Source of the DNA: Paenibacillus_AA sp045062745
Lineage (GTDB): Bacteria; Bacillota; Bacilli; Paenibacillales; NBRC-103111
NCBI RefSeq assembly: GCF_045062745.1
Contig: NZ_JBJGED010000020.1
Span: 1-64,000, forward strand
Reading direction: 5' to 3'
Length of the DNA stretch: 64,000 bases
Positions 26,691-35,995 of this stretch are shown here, one piece after another. A program made the position numbers and the translations under genes. Positions within the stretch are counted from its first letter, which is position 1. Every line of letters starts with the position of its first letter. The notes below the pieces were generated by a model, which was not told where the DNA came from, made no database searches, and was given only the letters and a program-made list of their open reading frames with translations.

Positions 26691-26737
26691 AAAAGCCACC
26701 CGAGCCTGATGTGAGTCAGGCTTAGGTGGCTTTATTT
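26691..26737. terminator. Bidirectional terminator between gtaB and rqcH
   Basis: AAAGCCACC..AGCCTGA / TCAGGCT..GGTGGCTTT long stem with T-rich tail on the right; genes converge here. Confidence 0.88.
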
Positions 26738-26748
26738 GCGCGCGAGGG

Positions 26749-28572
26749 TTAATTTTTTACGTCAACGGGCATTTTTTTGATTTGTTCCTCATCCGGCGTT
26801 ATAAACAAGGTCTTTTGCTGCTCATAGATGACGAAGCCGGGCTTCGCTCCGTTCGGCTTGCGGACATGGCGGATCAATGTATAATCTACAGGCACTTGAC
26901 TGGATTCCTTGGCCTGGCTGTAGTACGCCGCCAAGTTCGCCGCTTCTTGAAGCGTCGGATCGCCGAACCCGCTCCCGCGGATGACGACGTGTGAACCGGG
27001 AATGTCTTTCGTATGCAGCCACGTGTCGTTCGATTGGGCGAGCCGTTGGGTCAAAAATTCATTCTGGGTGTTGTTCTTCCCTACATAGAGCGGGAATCCT
27101 TCGCTTGACGTATAGCAAGTGAGCGGGGGCTTGCCGTTCGGCTTTTTCTTCTTGCCCGTCCGTTTGGATCGGTCGCGCACGTACCCTTGCTGCACCAATT
27201 CCTCGCGAATTTCTTCGATGTCGCTTAAGCTTGCGCTGTCCAGCTGTTGAAGCAGCGTATTCAAGTAGCGGATTTCCTCGTGCGTGCTCTCGATTTGCTC
27301 CGTCACGACGGTCAGGCTGTTTTTGCTCTTCGAATATTTGCGGAACAGCCGCTGGGCGTTCTCCGACGGGGTGAGCTGCGGGTCCAGCTGGATGCGGATC
27401 GGGCGCTGCTCTTCGTCATAGTAGTTTACGACCTCGATTTCGGTCATCCCTTTTTGAAGCAGATGCAGCGAGGACGTCAGCAGCTCGCCCATGATCCGGT
27501 ATTTGTCGGCATCCTGGGCTTCCGTGATCGTATCCTCAAGCTTCTCGAGCTTCTTCACATTCTTATTCCGTTCATTGAGCAGGAACCGGGTCATGTCGGC
27601 CGTGCGCTGCTTGACCGTATCACGTTCGGCCTTGTCGCCGTAGAACGCCTCCAGGCATTCGCTCACGGAGTCGAACGGTTGGACGTGGCCTTGCAGGTGG
27701 GTCAGCTGCAAGACCGAGAAGGCCGGCTTGCCGTCTCGAGCATCGGTCACGATGACGGGACTGTAGCGGTGCTCCGCGATCTCGTGCAAGACCGAGTCGA
27801 ACGAATCCCAGACGCGATCCGGATCGGCCTGTGGCGCGGGCGTCGAAGCGTGGTACCCGCTCCGATACGCGAGTTCTTGGGCGACTAGCGGGCTGATCCC
27901 GCTGAAAGCCGCGACGAGCTGCTGCTGAAGCGTGACAGGCTTGGCGGTACGATCGGGTGCGGGCGAGTTCGGCGATCCGGAAGCCTCCTCCGCCGCGAGT
28001 GCGGGCACTGGCGGGATCGTCATCGCGCTGCGGAATTGCTCCTCGTTCGTTTCGAGCGGATTGCGCTTGCCTTGCTCCGGAGGCATCACGTAGGCGCTGC
28101 CCGGCATGACGATCCGATAGGCGCTGATCGCCGGCGTCACGTGGTGAATCCCGTCCAGAATCGTCCCGGTCGCGGGATCGATGAGGATGATATTACTGTG
28201 GCGGCCCATAATTTCGACGATGATTCGCTTCGTGCTGAGATCGCCCACTTCATCCCGCTGCCGCACATCGATTACGAGCATCCGCTCGAGGCCGACTTGC
28301 GAGACCGCTTCGACGATCCCTCCTTCGCAATGCTTGCGCATCAACATGCAGAACATCGGCGCCTCCGTCGGGTTGACGAACGACTCTCCCGTCAGATGCA
28401 CGCGCGGGTATGTCGGATTGGCCGACAGCAGCAGCTTGTACGTGTTGCCTTGCGCACGTATTTGCATGACGATATCGTGCTCGGTCGGTTGGTGTATTTT
28501 ATGAATCCGGCCTCCTGCAAGGCATTGAAGCTCATGCGAGAGGGCGCGGGTAACGAGTCCGTCCAGTGACAT
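26749..28572 (-). CDS. rqcH: Ribosome quality control factor RqcH (NFACT family)
   Basis: Binds stalled 50S-peptidyl-tRNA complexes and directs addition of C-terminal alanine tails for degradation; formerly FbpA/YloA. The 607-residue protein has NFACT-N (1-200), a helical coiled-coil middle (about 320-430) and the NFACT-R domain (HTKDIPGSHVVIRGSGFGDP, about 510-590). The Asp-Arg pair of NFACT-N reads Glu96-Arg97 here. A Ser/Pro/Ala-rich insert (about 195-225) makes it longer than the Bacillus protein (about 570). ATG 28572 fits the family start MSLDGLVTRALSHEL with GGAAGG upstream. Divergent from the Ca2+ ATPase gene, as yloA and yloB are neighbours in Bacillus. Confidence 0.93.
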   Translation of the reverse strand: MSLDGLVTRALSHELQCLAGGRIHKIHQPTEHDIVMQIRAQGNTYKLLLSANPTYPRVHLTGESFVNPTEAPMFCMLMRKHCEGGIVEAVSQVGLERMLVIDVRQRDEVGDLSTKRIIVEIMGRHSNIILIDPATGTILDGIHHVTPAISAYRIVMPGSAYVMPPEQGKRNPLETNEEQFRSAMTIPPVPALAAEEASGSPNSPAPDRTAKPVTLQQQLVAAFSGISPLVAQELAYRSGYHASTPAPQADPDRVWDSFDSVLHEIAEHRYSPVIVTDARDGKPAFSVLQLTHLQGHVQPFDSVSECLEAFYGDKAERDTVKQRTADMTRFLLNERNKNVKKLEKLEDTITEAQDADKYRIMGELLTSSLHLLQKGMTEIEVVNYYDEEQRPIRIQLDPQLTPSENAQRLFRKYSKSKNSLTVVTEQIESTHEEIRYLNTLLQQLDSASLSDIEEIREELVQQGYVRDRSKRTGKKKKPNGKPPLTCYTSSEGFPLYVGKNNTQNEFLTQRLAQSNDTWLHTKDIPGSHVVIRGSGFGDPTLQEAANLAAYYSQAKESSQVPVDYTLIRHVRKPNGAKPGFVIYEQQKTLFITPDEEQIKKMPVDVKN

Positions 28573-28816
28573 CGGGGACACACTTCCTTCCATTCGTAGA
28601 ACCAATTTAGCTATAGAAAGTGTAAGGGGTTCGGCGTGAAAAAGCAAAGGAGACTTTAATTACAGTTTGAAACATAAAAAAGCTTCTATATGTATATACC
28701 CGATTCATTTCCCGAGCCCAAACCGGACGGGAATAGGAAACGGTCTTCATAAATCCCGGCTTGTCTGAATACATTTAGGGTTGTACAGATTTATTCGTGG
28801 AAAAGAGGGAACCGGG

Positions 28817-31594
28817 ATGAGTCAGAGAATCTGGTATCAATTAAATCCGGAGGAAGCAACGGCCGAACACAAGGTTCACCCAGGGAAGGGGCTTACGAAC
28901 GAAGAAGTTCGCGAGCGCCTCGAGCAGAGCGGCTACAACGAATTGTCGGAAAAGCAGGGCGTTCCGCTCGTTACGTTATTCTTGAACCAGTTCAAGGATT
29001 TTATGGTGCTCGTGCTGATGGCGGCTACACTCGTCTCCGGGCTGCTCGGCGAGTACTTGGACGCCATTACGATCGTGGCGATTATCGTCATGAACGGGAT
29101 TCTGGGCTTTATCCAGGAGTTCCGCGCGGAGCGGTCGCTCAGGGCGCTCAAGGAATTGTCCGCGCCCTATGCGAAGGTGCTGAGGGACGGAGCGATACAG
29201 CATCTGCCGGCCCGGCTGCTCGTCCCGGGAGACATCGTCCTGGTGGAGAGCGGTGACCGCATCCCGGCAGACATCCGGTTTCTGGAGACGAACGCCCTGT
29301 CGGTCGAGGAATCGGCGCTGACGGGGGAATCGGTTCCGGTGAGCAAGCTGTCGCATGCGCTGTCGGGCGTTGACATTCCGCTAGGGGATCAAAAAAATAT
29401 CGGCTTCATGGGAACGATGGTTACGCGCGGGACGGCGAAAGGGGTTGTCGTGCGCACAGGCATGGCGACGGAGATGGGGAAGATCGCCGATCTCATCCAG
29501 AACACCGAAGCGACGGAGACGCCGCTGCAGCACCGTCTGGAGCAGCTGGGCAAAATCCTCATTCTAGTGGCGCTCGGGCTAACGGTAATGGTCGTCGTCG
29601 CCGGTATCATGCATGGGCAGCCGGTATACGGCATGTTCCTCGCCGGAGTCAGCTTGGCCGTCGCCGCGATCCCGGAAGGGCTGCCCGCGATCGTGACGAT
29701 CGCCCTCGCGCTTGGCGTCCAACGCATGATCCGGCGCAAGGCGATCGTCCGCAAGCTGCCGTCGGTGGAGACGCTCGGCTGCGCATCGGTCATCTGCTCC
29801 GACAAGACCGGGACGCTAACGCAAAACAAAATGACCGTCACCCACGTCTGGCTCGGCGGCGACGTCATGGAAGTCACCGGGGCCGGCTATGAGCCCCAGG
29901 GAAACATCCTGTCGGCGGGGGCGCCGGTCGACCTGCGCAACAATCCGATGATTCGCCGCCTCCTGCAAATCGGTGTGCTGTGCAACAATGCCGCCTTAAT
30001 CGAGGAGCGGCCGGAGACGAAGAAAAAGTCGGGAAAAGAGTCGGTCAAGCCGACATGGAGCATTCAGGGCGATCCTACGGACGGCGCGCTTGTCGTGCTG
30101 GGGGCTAAAGGCGGCATAACCACAACTTCGATGGAGGGGCTGTATACGCGGACGGCGGAGCTGCCGTTCGATTCGGAACGCAAACGAATGTCCGTGATCG
30201 TCCAGCATCAGGGAGGCCGGCTGTTATATACGAAAGGCGCCCCGGATGTCATCCTCGAAAATTGCAGCTACATTCTTTGGGACGGCAAGGTTATTCCGTT
30301 CACACCCACCCTCCGGCAAAAGGTGCTGGCCGCGAACGAAGGCATGGCGCGTTCCGCCCTTCGCGTGCTCGGCTTGGCCTACAAGGAGCTGAAGTCCACG
30401 GAGCGGGACGAGAGCGGAGAGACGCTCGAGAACGGGCTCATCTTCGTCGGACTGACCGGGATGATCGATCCGCCGCGTCCTGAGGTGCGCGATGCGATCA
30501 CGACATGCCGCCGTGCGGGCATCAAGACGGTCATGATTACCGGCGACCATCAGGCTACGGCCGAGGCGATCGCCCGCCAGCTCGGCATGCTGCCGTCCGG
30601 CGGCCGATGCGTGAACGGGCAGCAGCTGGCGGCGATGAGCGACGAAGAGCTGGAGGCGGCGGTCGACCAGATCTACGTCTACGCCCGGGTCGCGCCCGAG
30701 CACAAGCTGCGCATCGTGAAGGCGCTGCAGCGGCAAGGCCACGTCGTGGCCATGACGGGCGACGGCGTGAACGACGCGCCGGCGATCAAAGCGTCCGACA
30801 TCGGCATCGCGATGGGCATCAGCGGCACCGACGTGTCGAAGGAAGCGTCCGCGCTCGTGCTGAGCGACGACAACTTCGCCACGATCGTCGCAGCGATCGA
30901 AGAAGGGCGGGGCATTTACGAGAACATCCGCAAGTTCATCCGGTACTTGCTCGCCTCGAACGTTGGGGAAATATTGACGATGTTCCTGGCGATGATGGCG
31001 GGTATGCCTCTTCCGCTCGTGCCGATCCAGATTTTGTGGGTCAACCTGGTCACCGACGGCTTGCCGGCGATGGCGCTTGGCATCGACCAGGCCGAGAAGG
31101 ACTTGATGCAGCAAAAGCCGCGCGGCTCGAAGGAGAACATCTTCGCCCGGCGCCTCGGCTGGAAGATCATCAGCCGCGGCATCCTGATCGGCGTCTGCAC
31201 GCTGGCCGCCTTCTGGATCGCGCTCCAGGATGCGTCGGCCGCGAACAAGCTGGTGCATGCCCAGACGGTCGCGTTCGCCACTCTCGTCATGGCGCAGCTT
31301 ATTCACGTGTTCGACTGCCGCAGCTCCCGGTCGATTTTCCATCGCAATCCGCTGCAGAACAAATATTTGGTGCTCGCCGTTTTGTCCTCGCTCGCGCTCA
31401 TGCTGGGCGTCGTGTACATCGAGCCGATGCAGCCGATCTTCAAGACGGTGCCGCTCGACCTGCTTGACTGGGTGAGCGTGCTCATTTTCGCCGGGATCCC
31501 GACATTCCTCATGGGACTCGGCAGCGTCTTCAGCACGAGCAAGAAGTCGAAGCGCCCGCCTATGAAGTTCAGCTCCAAGCCTGTAACGAGGTAG
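28817..31594 (+). CDS. yloB: Calcium-transporting P-type ATPase (PMCA/SERCA-like, YloB)
   Basis: Pumps Ca2+ out of the cell with ATP. The 925-residue type II P-type ATPase shows ALTGES in the actuator domain, PEGL in membrane helix 4 (AVAAIPEGLPAIVTIALALG), the phosphorylation site Asp329 in CSDKTGTLT, the nucleotide-binding part, and MTGDGVNDAPAIKASDIGIA. Six C-terminal membrane helices end in a basic tail. ATG 28817 follows GAGGGAACCGGG; a longer frame from 28781 adds 12 unlikely residues. In Bacillus this gene follows yloA and is sporulation-associated. A strong terminator follows. Confidence 0.95.
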   Translation: MSQRIWYQLNPEEATAEHKVHPGKGLTNEEVRERLEQSGYNELSEKQGVPLVTLFLNQFKDFMVLVLMAATLVSGLLGEYLDAITIVAIIVMNGILGFIQEFRAERSLRALKELSAPYAKVLRDGAIQHLPARLLVPGDIVLVESGDRIPADIRFLETNALSVEESALTGESVPVSKLSHALSGVDIPLGDQKNIGFMGTMVTRGTAKGVVVRTGMATEMGKIADLIQNTEATETPLQHRLEQLGKILILVALGLTVMVVVAGIMHGQPVYGMFLAGVSLAVAAIPEGLPAIVTIALALGVQRMIRRKAIVRKLPSVETLGCASVICSDKTGTLTQNKMTVTHVWLGGDVMEVTGAGYEPQGNILSAGAPVDLRNNPMIRRLLQIGVLCNNAALIEERPETKKKSGKESVKPTWSIQGDPTDGALVVLGAKGGITTTSMEGLYTRTAELPFDSERKRMSVIVQHQGGRLLYTKGAPDVILENCSYILWDGKVIPFTPTLRQKVLAANEGMARSALRVLGLAYKELKSTERDESGETLENGLIFVGLTGMIDPPRPEVRDAITTCRRAGIKTVMITGDHQATAEAIARQLGMLPSGGRCVNGQQLAAMSDEELEAAVDQIYVYARVAPEHKLRIVKALQRQGHVVAMTGDGVNDAPAIKASDIGIAMGISGTDVSKEASALVLSDDNFATIVAAIEEGRGIYENIRKFIRYLLASNVGEILTMFLAMMAGMPLPLVPIQILWVNLVTDGLPAMALGIDQAEKDLMQQKPRGSKENIFARRLGWKIISRGILIGVCTLAAFWIALQDASAANKLVHAQTVAFATLVMAQLIHVFDCRSSRSIFHRNPLQNKYLVLAVLSSLALMLGVVYIEPMQPIFKTVPLDLLDWVSVLIFAGIPTFLMGLGSVFSTSKKSKRPPMKFSSKPVTR

Positions 31595-31610
31595 CCGATT
31601 ATTGAATTCT

Positions 31611-31658
31611 GGCCAATGCTGCGGGAGTCGTCAGACTCCGGCGGCATTGGCTTTTTTG
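31611..31658 (+). terminator. Terminator after the Ca2+ ATPase gene
   Basis: GCCAATGC..GGAGTC / GACTCC..GCATTGGC stem with TTTTTT. Confidence 0.9.
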
Positions 31659-31731
31659 CTCTCAAGAAGAATTGCTTCCCTTTGCCGGACGCGTGCACTA
31701 TAATATAGGCTAATCGAGAGGAGCATTCGCC

Positions 31732-32583
31732 ATGAAGTTTACGAAAATGCATGGATTGGGCAACGATTTCATCGTCATTGCCGGCCTCAAGCGGCTGCCG
31801 GAGCAGGCGCCGGCACTCGCTATCGCATGGTGCGACCGCCATTTCGGCATAGGAGCCGACGGGGTCGTCTATATATTGCCGTCCGAGCAGGCGGACTTCC
31901 GTATGCGCATCATCAACGCGGACGGCTCGGAGGCGGAGCAGTGCGGCAACGCCATCCGCTGTGTCGCGAGGTACGTCTATGACCGAGGATTGACGAGTAA
32001 AGAGGAGCTGACGGTGGAGACGCTGGGCGCCGGTGTGCAATCGGTCAGGCTTACAGTGGCGAACGGCCGAGCCTCTACCGTGACGGTAGATATGGGAGAG
32101 CCTGTTCTGCAAGGCCGCGCCATTCCGACGACGCTCGACCTAGACCGCGTTGTAGGCCAGACGCTGCTCGCCCAGGACGGCACACCGTTCCAGTTCACCG
32201 CGGTGTCCATGGGGAATCCGCACTGCGTCATCCTGGTCGACGATGCCCCGTCCTTCGATCTGCACCGCTACGGACCACCGCTCGAAGTGCATGAGCTGTT
32301 CCCGAATCGGGTGAACGTCGAGTTCGCCACGGTCCGGTCGCGCGACCATGTCGACATGCGCGTCTGGGAGCGCGGATCGGGCCCGACGCTGGCGTGCGGG
32401 ACCGGGGCTTGCGCCACTGTAGTCGCAACGGCGCTAAACGGCTTGACCGACCGCCAGGCGACCGTGTCGCTCGCCGGCGGCGACCTGCGTATCGACTGGA
32501 GCGAGGCGAACAATCGCATCTACATGACCGGCCCGGCCGAAATCGTGTTCGATGGCGAGCTTCCGGGGGTTCATTTGGAATAA
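31732..32583 (+). CDS. dapF: Diaminopimelate epimerase
   Basis: Converts LL- to meso-diaminopimelate for lysine and peptidoglycan synthesis, without a cofactor, by a two-cysteine mechanism. The 283-residue protein has both catalytic cysteines: Cys71 in AEQCGNAIRC and Cys222 in LACGTGAC. It starts MKFTKMHGLGNDFIV. A perfect TATAAT -10 sits at 31699-31704 with a weak -35, and GAGAGGAG precedes the ATG. It is not part of the Bacillus yloA-recG cluster, so it is an insertion between yloB and yicC together with the next gene. Confidence 0.96.
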   Translation: MKFTKMHGLGNDFIVIAGLKRLPEQAPALAIAWCDRHFGIGADGVVYILPSEQADFRMRIINADGSEAEQCGNAIRCVARYVYDRGLTSKEELTVETLGAGVQSVRLTVANGRASTVTVDMGEPVLQGRAIPTTLDLDRVVGQTLLAQDGTPFQFTAVSMGNPHCVILVDDAPSFDLHRYGPPLEVHELFPNRVNVEFATVRSRDHVDMRVWERGSGPTLACGTGACATVVATALNGLTDRQATVSLAGGDLRIDWSEANNRIYMTGPAEIVFDGELPGVHLE

Positions 32584-32616
32584 GAAACAGCTTTGAATAG
32601 AATGGTGGCGTTTGGG

Positions 32617-34527
32617 ATGAGGGAACAATTGAAGAGCGCCTTAGCCCGCCGGGTGTTGACCGGCGACGGGGCGATGGGGACGTACTTGTATCAACTGGGC
32701 TTCACAGTAGGGGCATCGTACGAGGAGTTTAACCTGCTGAAGCCGGAAGCGATCGCCGACGTGCATCGCCGGTACTACGATGCGGGCGCGCGCATAATCG
32801 AGACGAATACGTTCTCGGCGAACCGCGAGAAGCTGGCCAAGTTCGGGCTCGAGGGCGAAGTCCGGGCGATCAACCGGGCCGGCGCCGCTCTCGCCCGCAG
32901 CGCGGTAGGCGACGACGCGTATGTCGTCGGCGCCGTCGGGTCGATTCGCGGGGGCGGCCGGCGCACGATCCCGCTCGCCTCGCTGCAGCAGGACTTCGAG
33001 GAGCAGATTTCCGCACTGCTGGAAGAAGGCGTAGACGGCATCCTGCTGGAGACGTTCTACGAGCTCGAGGAGCTGGCGCTCGCGCTCTCGGTGGTGCGGC
33101 GCTACGACGCGGCGCTGCCGGTCATTGCCCAATTCGCCGCGGAAGGCAGCGGCGGCTCGCGGGACGGCGTCCCGTATGCGGACGCCTTCGTGAGGCTGCG
33201 CGATGCGGGGGCCGACGTAATCGGCTTCAACTGCCACAGCGGGCCGAACGGCATTCTCCGTTCGATCGAGCAGCTGCCGCCGGGGATCGGCCTGCCGATC
33301 TCGGCGTTCCCGAATGCCGGCCTGCCGAGCTACGTAGACGGACGGTACGTCTACGGCTCGACGCCGGAATATTTCGCCGAGAACGCGCTGAAATTCGCGG
33401 CGCTCGGCGCCCGGATCGTTGGCGGCTGCTGCGGCACGACGCCGGCCCACATTGCCGCGATCGCGGCTGCGCTGCGCGGCTACGACCCGGCCGCCGGCGG
33501 AGCCCCGTCGGCGGGAGCGGGTGCCGGCGCGGGCGCTGCGCCGAGCGCGCCGGTTGTGGTGACCGGCGCGGCGGCCGCCGACGTGACGGCTGAGGCGGCG
33601 GCTGCGCCGACGCTAGTGGAGCTGGCGCAGCAGCGCCACACCGTCATCGTCGAGTGGGACACGCCGAAGGATCTGGACACCGCGCGCTTCATGGAAGGCG
33701 CGAAGGCGCTCGCAGACGCGGGCGTCGACTCGCTCACGATGGCGGACAACGCGCTTGCGGTGACGCGGATGAGCAACATGCCGCTCGGCTTCCTCGTGAA
33801 GGAACGGCTCGGCGTTCGTCCGCTCCTGCACATCGCCTGCCGCGACCGCAACTCGATCGGCACGCAATCGCACTTGATGGGGCTCCACGCGATCGACATC
33901 GATCACGTGCTCGTCATTACGGGCGATCCGTCCAAGTTCGGCGATCTCCCGGGCGCGAGCTCGGTATACGACATGACCTCGTTCGAGATGATCCGCATGA
34001 TCAAGCAGCTGAACGAAGGGATGGCGTTCTCCGGGAAGCCGCTCAAGCAGAAGGCCAAGTTCGTTGTCGGCGCCGCGTTCAACCCGAACGTGAAGCATCT
34101 GGACAAGGCGGTGGAGCGGCTGGAGAAAAAAATCGCCGCCGGCGCCGACTACATCATGACGCAGCCGGTGTACGACGCGAAACTCGTGGAGCGCATCCAT
34201 GAATCGACGAAGCATCTGGGGGTGCCGATCTTCCTCGGCTTCATGCCGCTCGTGAGCGGCAACAACGCGGAATTCCTGCACAACGAGGTGCCGGGCATCC
34301 TGCTGCCGGACGACGTGCGGGCGCGGATGGCCGGACTGAGCGGCCCGGAAGGGCGCGCGATGGGCGTGTCCATCATGAAGGAGCTGCTCGACGTCGCGCT
34401 GCCGCTGTTCCGGGGCATCTACTTGATGACGCCGATGCATTTCTATGGCATGTGCGTGGAATTGACCGAATACGTCTGGGAAAAGACGGGGCAGCGGGAG
34501 CGGCTCGCCGGCTCCGTCAAGCGCTGA
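32617..34527 (+). CDS. yitJ: Bifunctional homocysteine S-methyltransferase / methylenetetrahydrofolate reductase
   Basis: The 636-residue fusion has a homocysteine methyltransferase barrel (1-290) with zinc ligands in GFNCHSGP and GGCCGTTP, and a methylenetetrahydrofolate reductase domain (about 335-630) with LLHIACRDRNSIGTQSHL, VITGDPSKFGD and DYIMTQPVYD. It both makes 5-methyl-THF and can methylate homocysteine, like B. subtilis YitJ. The two are joined by an unusually Ala/Gly-rich linker (about 291-332). ATG 32617 gives the family-like start MREQLKSALARRVLTGDGAM and has GGTGG 7 bases ahead; TTG 32593 and ATG 32602 are alternatives. It would supply methyl groups to MetH at 60.5 kb. Confidence 0.92.
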   Translation: MREQLKSALARRVLTGDGAMGTYLYQLGFTVGASYEEFNLLKPEAIADVHRRYYDAGARIIETNTFSANREKLAKFGLEGEVRAINRAGAALARSAVGDDAYVVGAVGSIRGGGRRTIPLASLQQDFEEQISALLEEGVDGILLETFYELEELALALSVVRRYDAALPVIAQFAAEGSGGSRDGVPYADAFVRLRDAGADVIGFNCHSGPNGILRSIEQLPPGIGLPISAFPNAGLPSYVDGRYVYGSTPEYFAENALKFAALGARIVGGCCGTTPAHIAAIAAALRGYDPAAGGAPSAGAGAGAGAAPSAPVVVTGAAAADVTAEAAAAPTLVELAQQRHTVIVEWDTPKDLDTARFMEGAKALADAGVDSLTMADNALAVTRMSNMPLGFLVKERLGVRPLLHIACRDRNSIGTQSHLMGLHAIDIDHVLVITGDPSKFGDLPGASSVYDMTSFEMIRMIKQLNEGMAFSGKPLKQKAKFVVGAAFNPNVKHLDKAVERLEKKIAAGADYIMTQPVYDAKLVERIHESTKHLGVPIFLGFMPLVSGNNAEFLHNEVPGILLPDDVRARMAGLSGPEGRAMGVSIMKELLDVALPLFRGIYLMTPMHFYGMCVELTEYVWEKTGQRERLAGSVKR

Positions 34528-34568
34528 GCGGACCCGGATGGGACGGCGCCCGACAAGAACAATTCCAC

Positions 34569-34597
34569 TTGTACCCACTTGTAAAATCTATTAAAAT
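34569..34597 (+). promoter_or_regulatory. Promoter of the yicC-remA-gmk-rpoZ group
   Basis: TTGTAC, 17-base spacer, TAAAAT, 23 bases before the yicC start. Confidence 0.6.
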
Positions 34598-34620
34598 AGG
34601 GTAAATGGATGTGATCCCCG

Positions 34621-35520
34621 ATGATTCGCAGTATGACGGGCTATGGGGCAGCGGACAGCCGGTACGACGGGTATGCGCTGCATGTGGAGATCCGATCGGT
34701 CAATGCCCGCTTCGCGGAGCTGACCGTTCGTTTGCCGCGCGAATGGCTCGCTCTGGAGGAGGGTGTCCGGCGCGCCGTGCAGCCTTATGTGAAGCGGGGA
34801 CGCGTCGACATCGCCGTCACCGTGGAACGCGAGGCTGCGGCCGGCCGGACGGTGGAGGTCGATTGGGCGCTTGTGGACAGCTACCGGGATGCGGCCGAGC
34901 AGATTCGGAGCCGGCTGGGCATGCCGGACAGCGAGAAGCTCTCGCTGTCCGATCTGCTGCAATTGCCCGGGCTCGTCTCGGTGAGCGAGCGCAGGGATTC
35001 CGCGCTCGAGAGCGGACTCCAGGAGGCGCTGCTACTGGCGACTCGGGAAGCCGCCGAACGATTCCTGGCTGCGAGAGCGGCGGAAGGCAGCCATCTCCAG
35101 CGCGACGTCGAAGAGCGGCTCTCCGCGATCGAACGGATGGAGCGGGACGTGCGGAGCGCCGCGACGTCGGTGGCCGCGGATTACCGGGCGAGGCTGACGC
35201 AGAAGCTGGCGGAACTGCTCGGAGAGCGGAGCGGCGGAGTGCCGGATGAGACCCGGCTCACGATGGAGGTCGCGCTGCTCGCGGAGCGGTCCGATATCCA
35301 GGAGGAGCTGACGCGGTTAGGCAGCCACCTGGCCCAGTGCCGGCAGCTGCTGCTGACGGACGAGCCTATCGGCCGGAAGCTCGACTTTTTCATCCAGGAG
35401 TTGAACAGGGAAGTGAATACGATTGGCTCCAAGGCGAACCGGGTCGATATCGTGGGCCGGGTCGTTGACATGAAGGCGGAGCTCGAGAAGCTGCGCGAGC
35501 AGGCGCAGAACATCGAGTAG
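34621..35520 (+). CDS. yicC: YicC/YloC family endoribonuclease
   Basis: A 299-residue YicC family protein; E. coli YicC is an endoribonuclease involved in small RNA turnover. Signature ends are present: MIRSMTGYGAADSRYDGYAL with VEIRSVNARF at the N-terminus, and the acidic DUF1732 C-terminus with DIQEELTRLGSHL, GRKLDFFIQELNREVNTIGSK and MKAELEKLREQ. The ribosome site (GGATGTGAT) is weak. The order yicC (yloC), remA, gmk, rpoZ is the same as in B. subtilis. About 210 bases separate it from remA, with a CTTGCTTGC/GCAAGCAAG hairpin at 35573-35595 that has no T-run. Confidence 0.94.
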   Translation: MIRSMTGYGAADSRYDGYALHVEIRSVNARFAELTVRLPREWLALEEGVRRAVQPYVKRGRVDIAVTVEREAAAGRTVEVDWALVDSYRDAAEQIRSRLGMPDSEKLSLSDLLQLPGLVSVSERRDSALESGLQEALLLATREAAERFLAARAAEGSHLQRDVEERLSAIERMERDVRSAATSVAADYRARLTQKLAELLGERSGGVPDETRLTMEVALLAERSDIQEELTRLGSHLAQCRQLLLTDEPIGRKLDFFIQELNREVNTIGSKANRVDIVGRVVDMKAELEKLREQAQNIE

Positions 35521-35731
35521 CTGGGTCAGGAGAGAGCCCGTCGGGGCTAGGCGTGGAACCGCAAGCGGGAAACTTGCTTGCATCAGCAAGCAAGGGTGAC
35601 TGGAGGCGCCGACAGGAATGGCGGGGCGCGGATAAAAGTATGAGCGGACGCGGAAACGGCAACACTAGTGCGAGACTGCATAAATTTGCCATCGACCGCC
35701 ACGCAGTTCTTAAATGATCTAGGAGGGCATA

Positions 35732-35995
35732 ATGGCCATTAAATTAATCAATATCGGGTTCGGCAATATCGTCTCGGCGAATCGAATCATCTCGATCGTG
35801 AGTCCCGAATCTGCCCCGATCAAACGCATTATCCAGGAAGCGCGCGACCGGCATATGCTGATCGACGCCACCTACGGAAGACGGACGCGGGCCGTCATCA
35901 TTACGGATAGCGATCATGTGATTTTATCGGCGGTACAACCGGAAACGGTGGCTCATCGACTGACGAACAACAAGGATGACGATCATGACGAATAA
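35732..35995 (+). CDS. remA: Extracellular matrix regulator RemA (DUF370)
   Basis: An 87-residue DNA-binding regulator that in B. subtilis activates matrix and osmoprotection operons as a ring-shaped oligomer. The whole sequence fits the family: AIKLINIGFGNIVSANRIIS, then GRRTRAVIITDSDHVILSAV. CTAGGAGGG lies upstream of the ATG. Its end overlaps the start of gmk, so the two are co-translated. Confidence 0.96.
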   Translation: MAIKLINIGFGNIVSANRIISIVSPESAPIKRIIQEARDRHMLIDATYGRRTRAVIITDSDHVILSAVQPETVAHRLTNNKDDDHDE

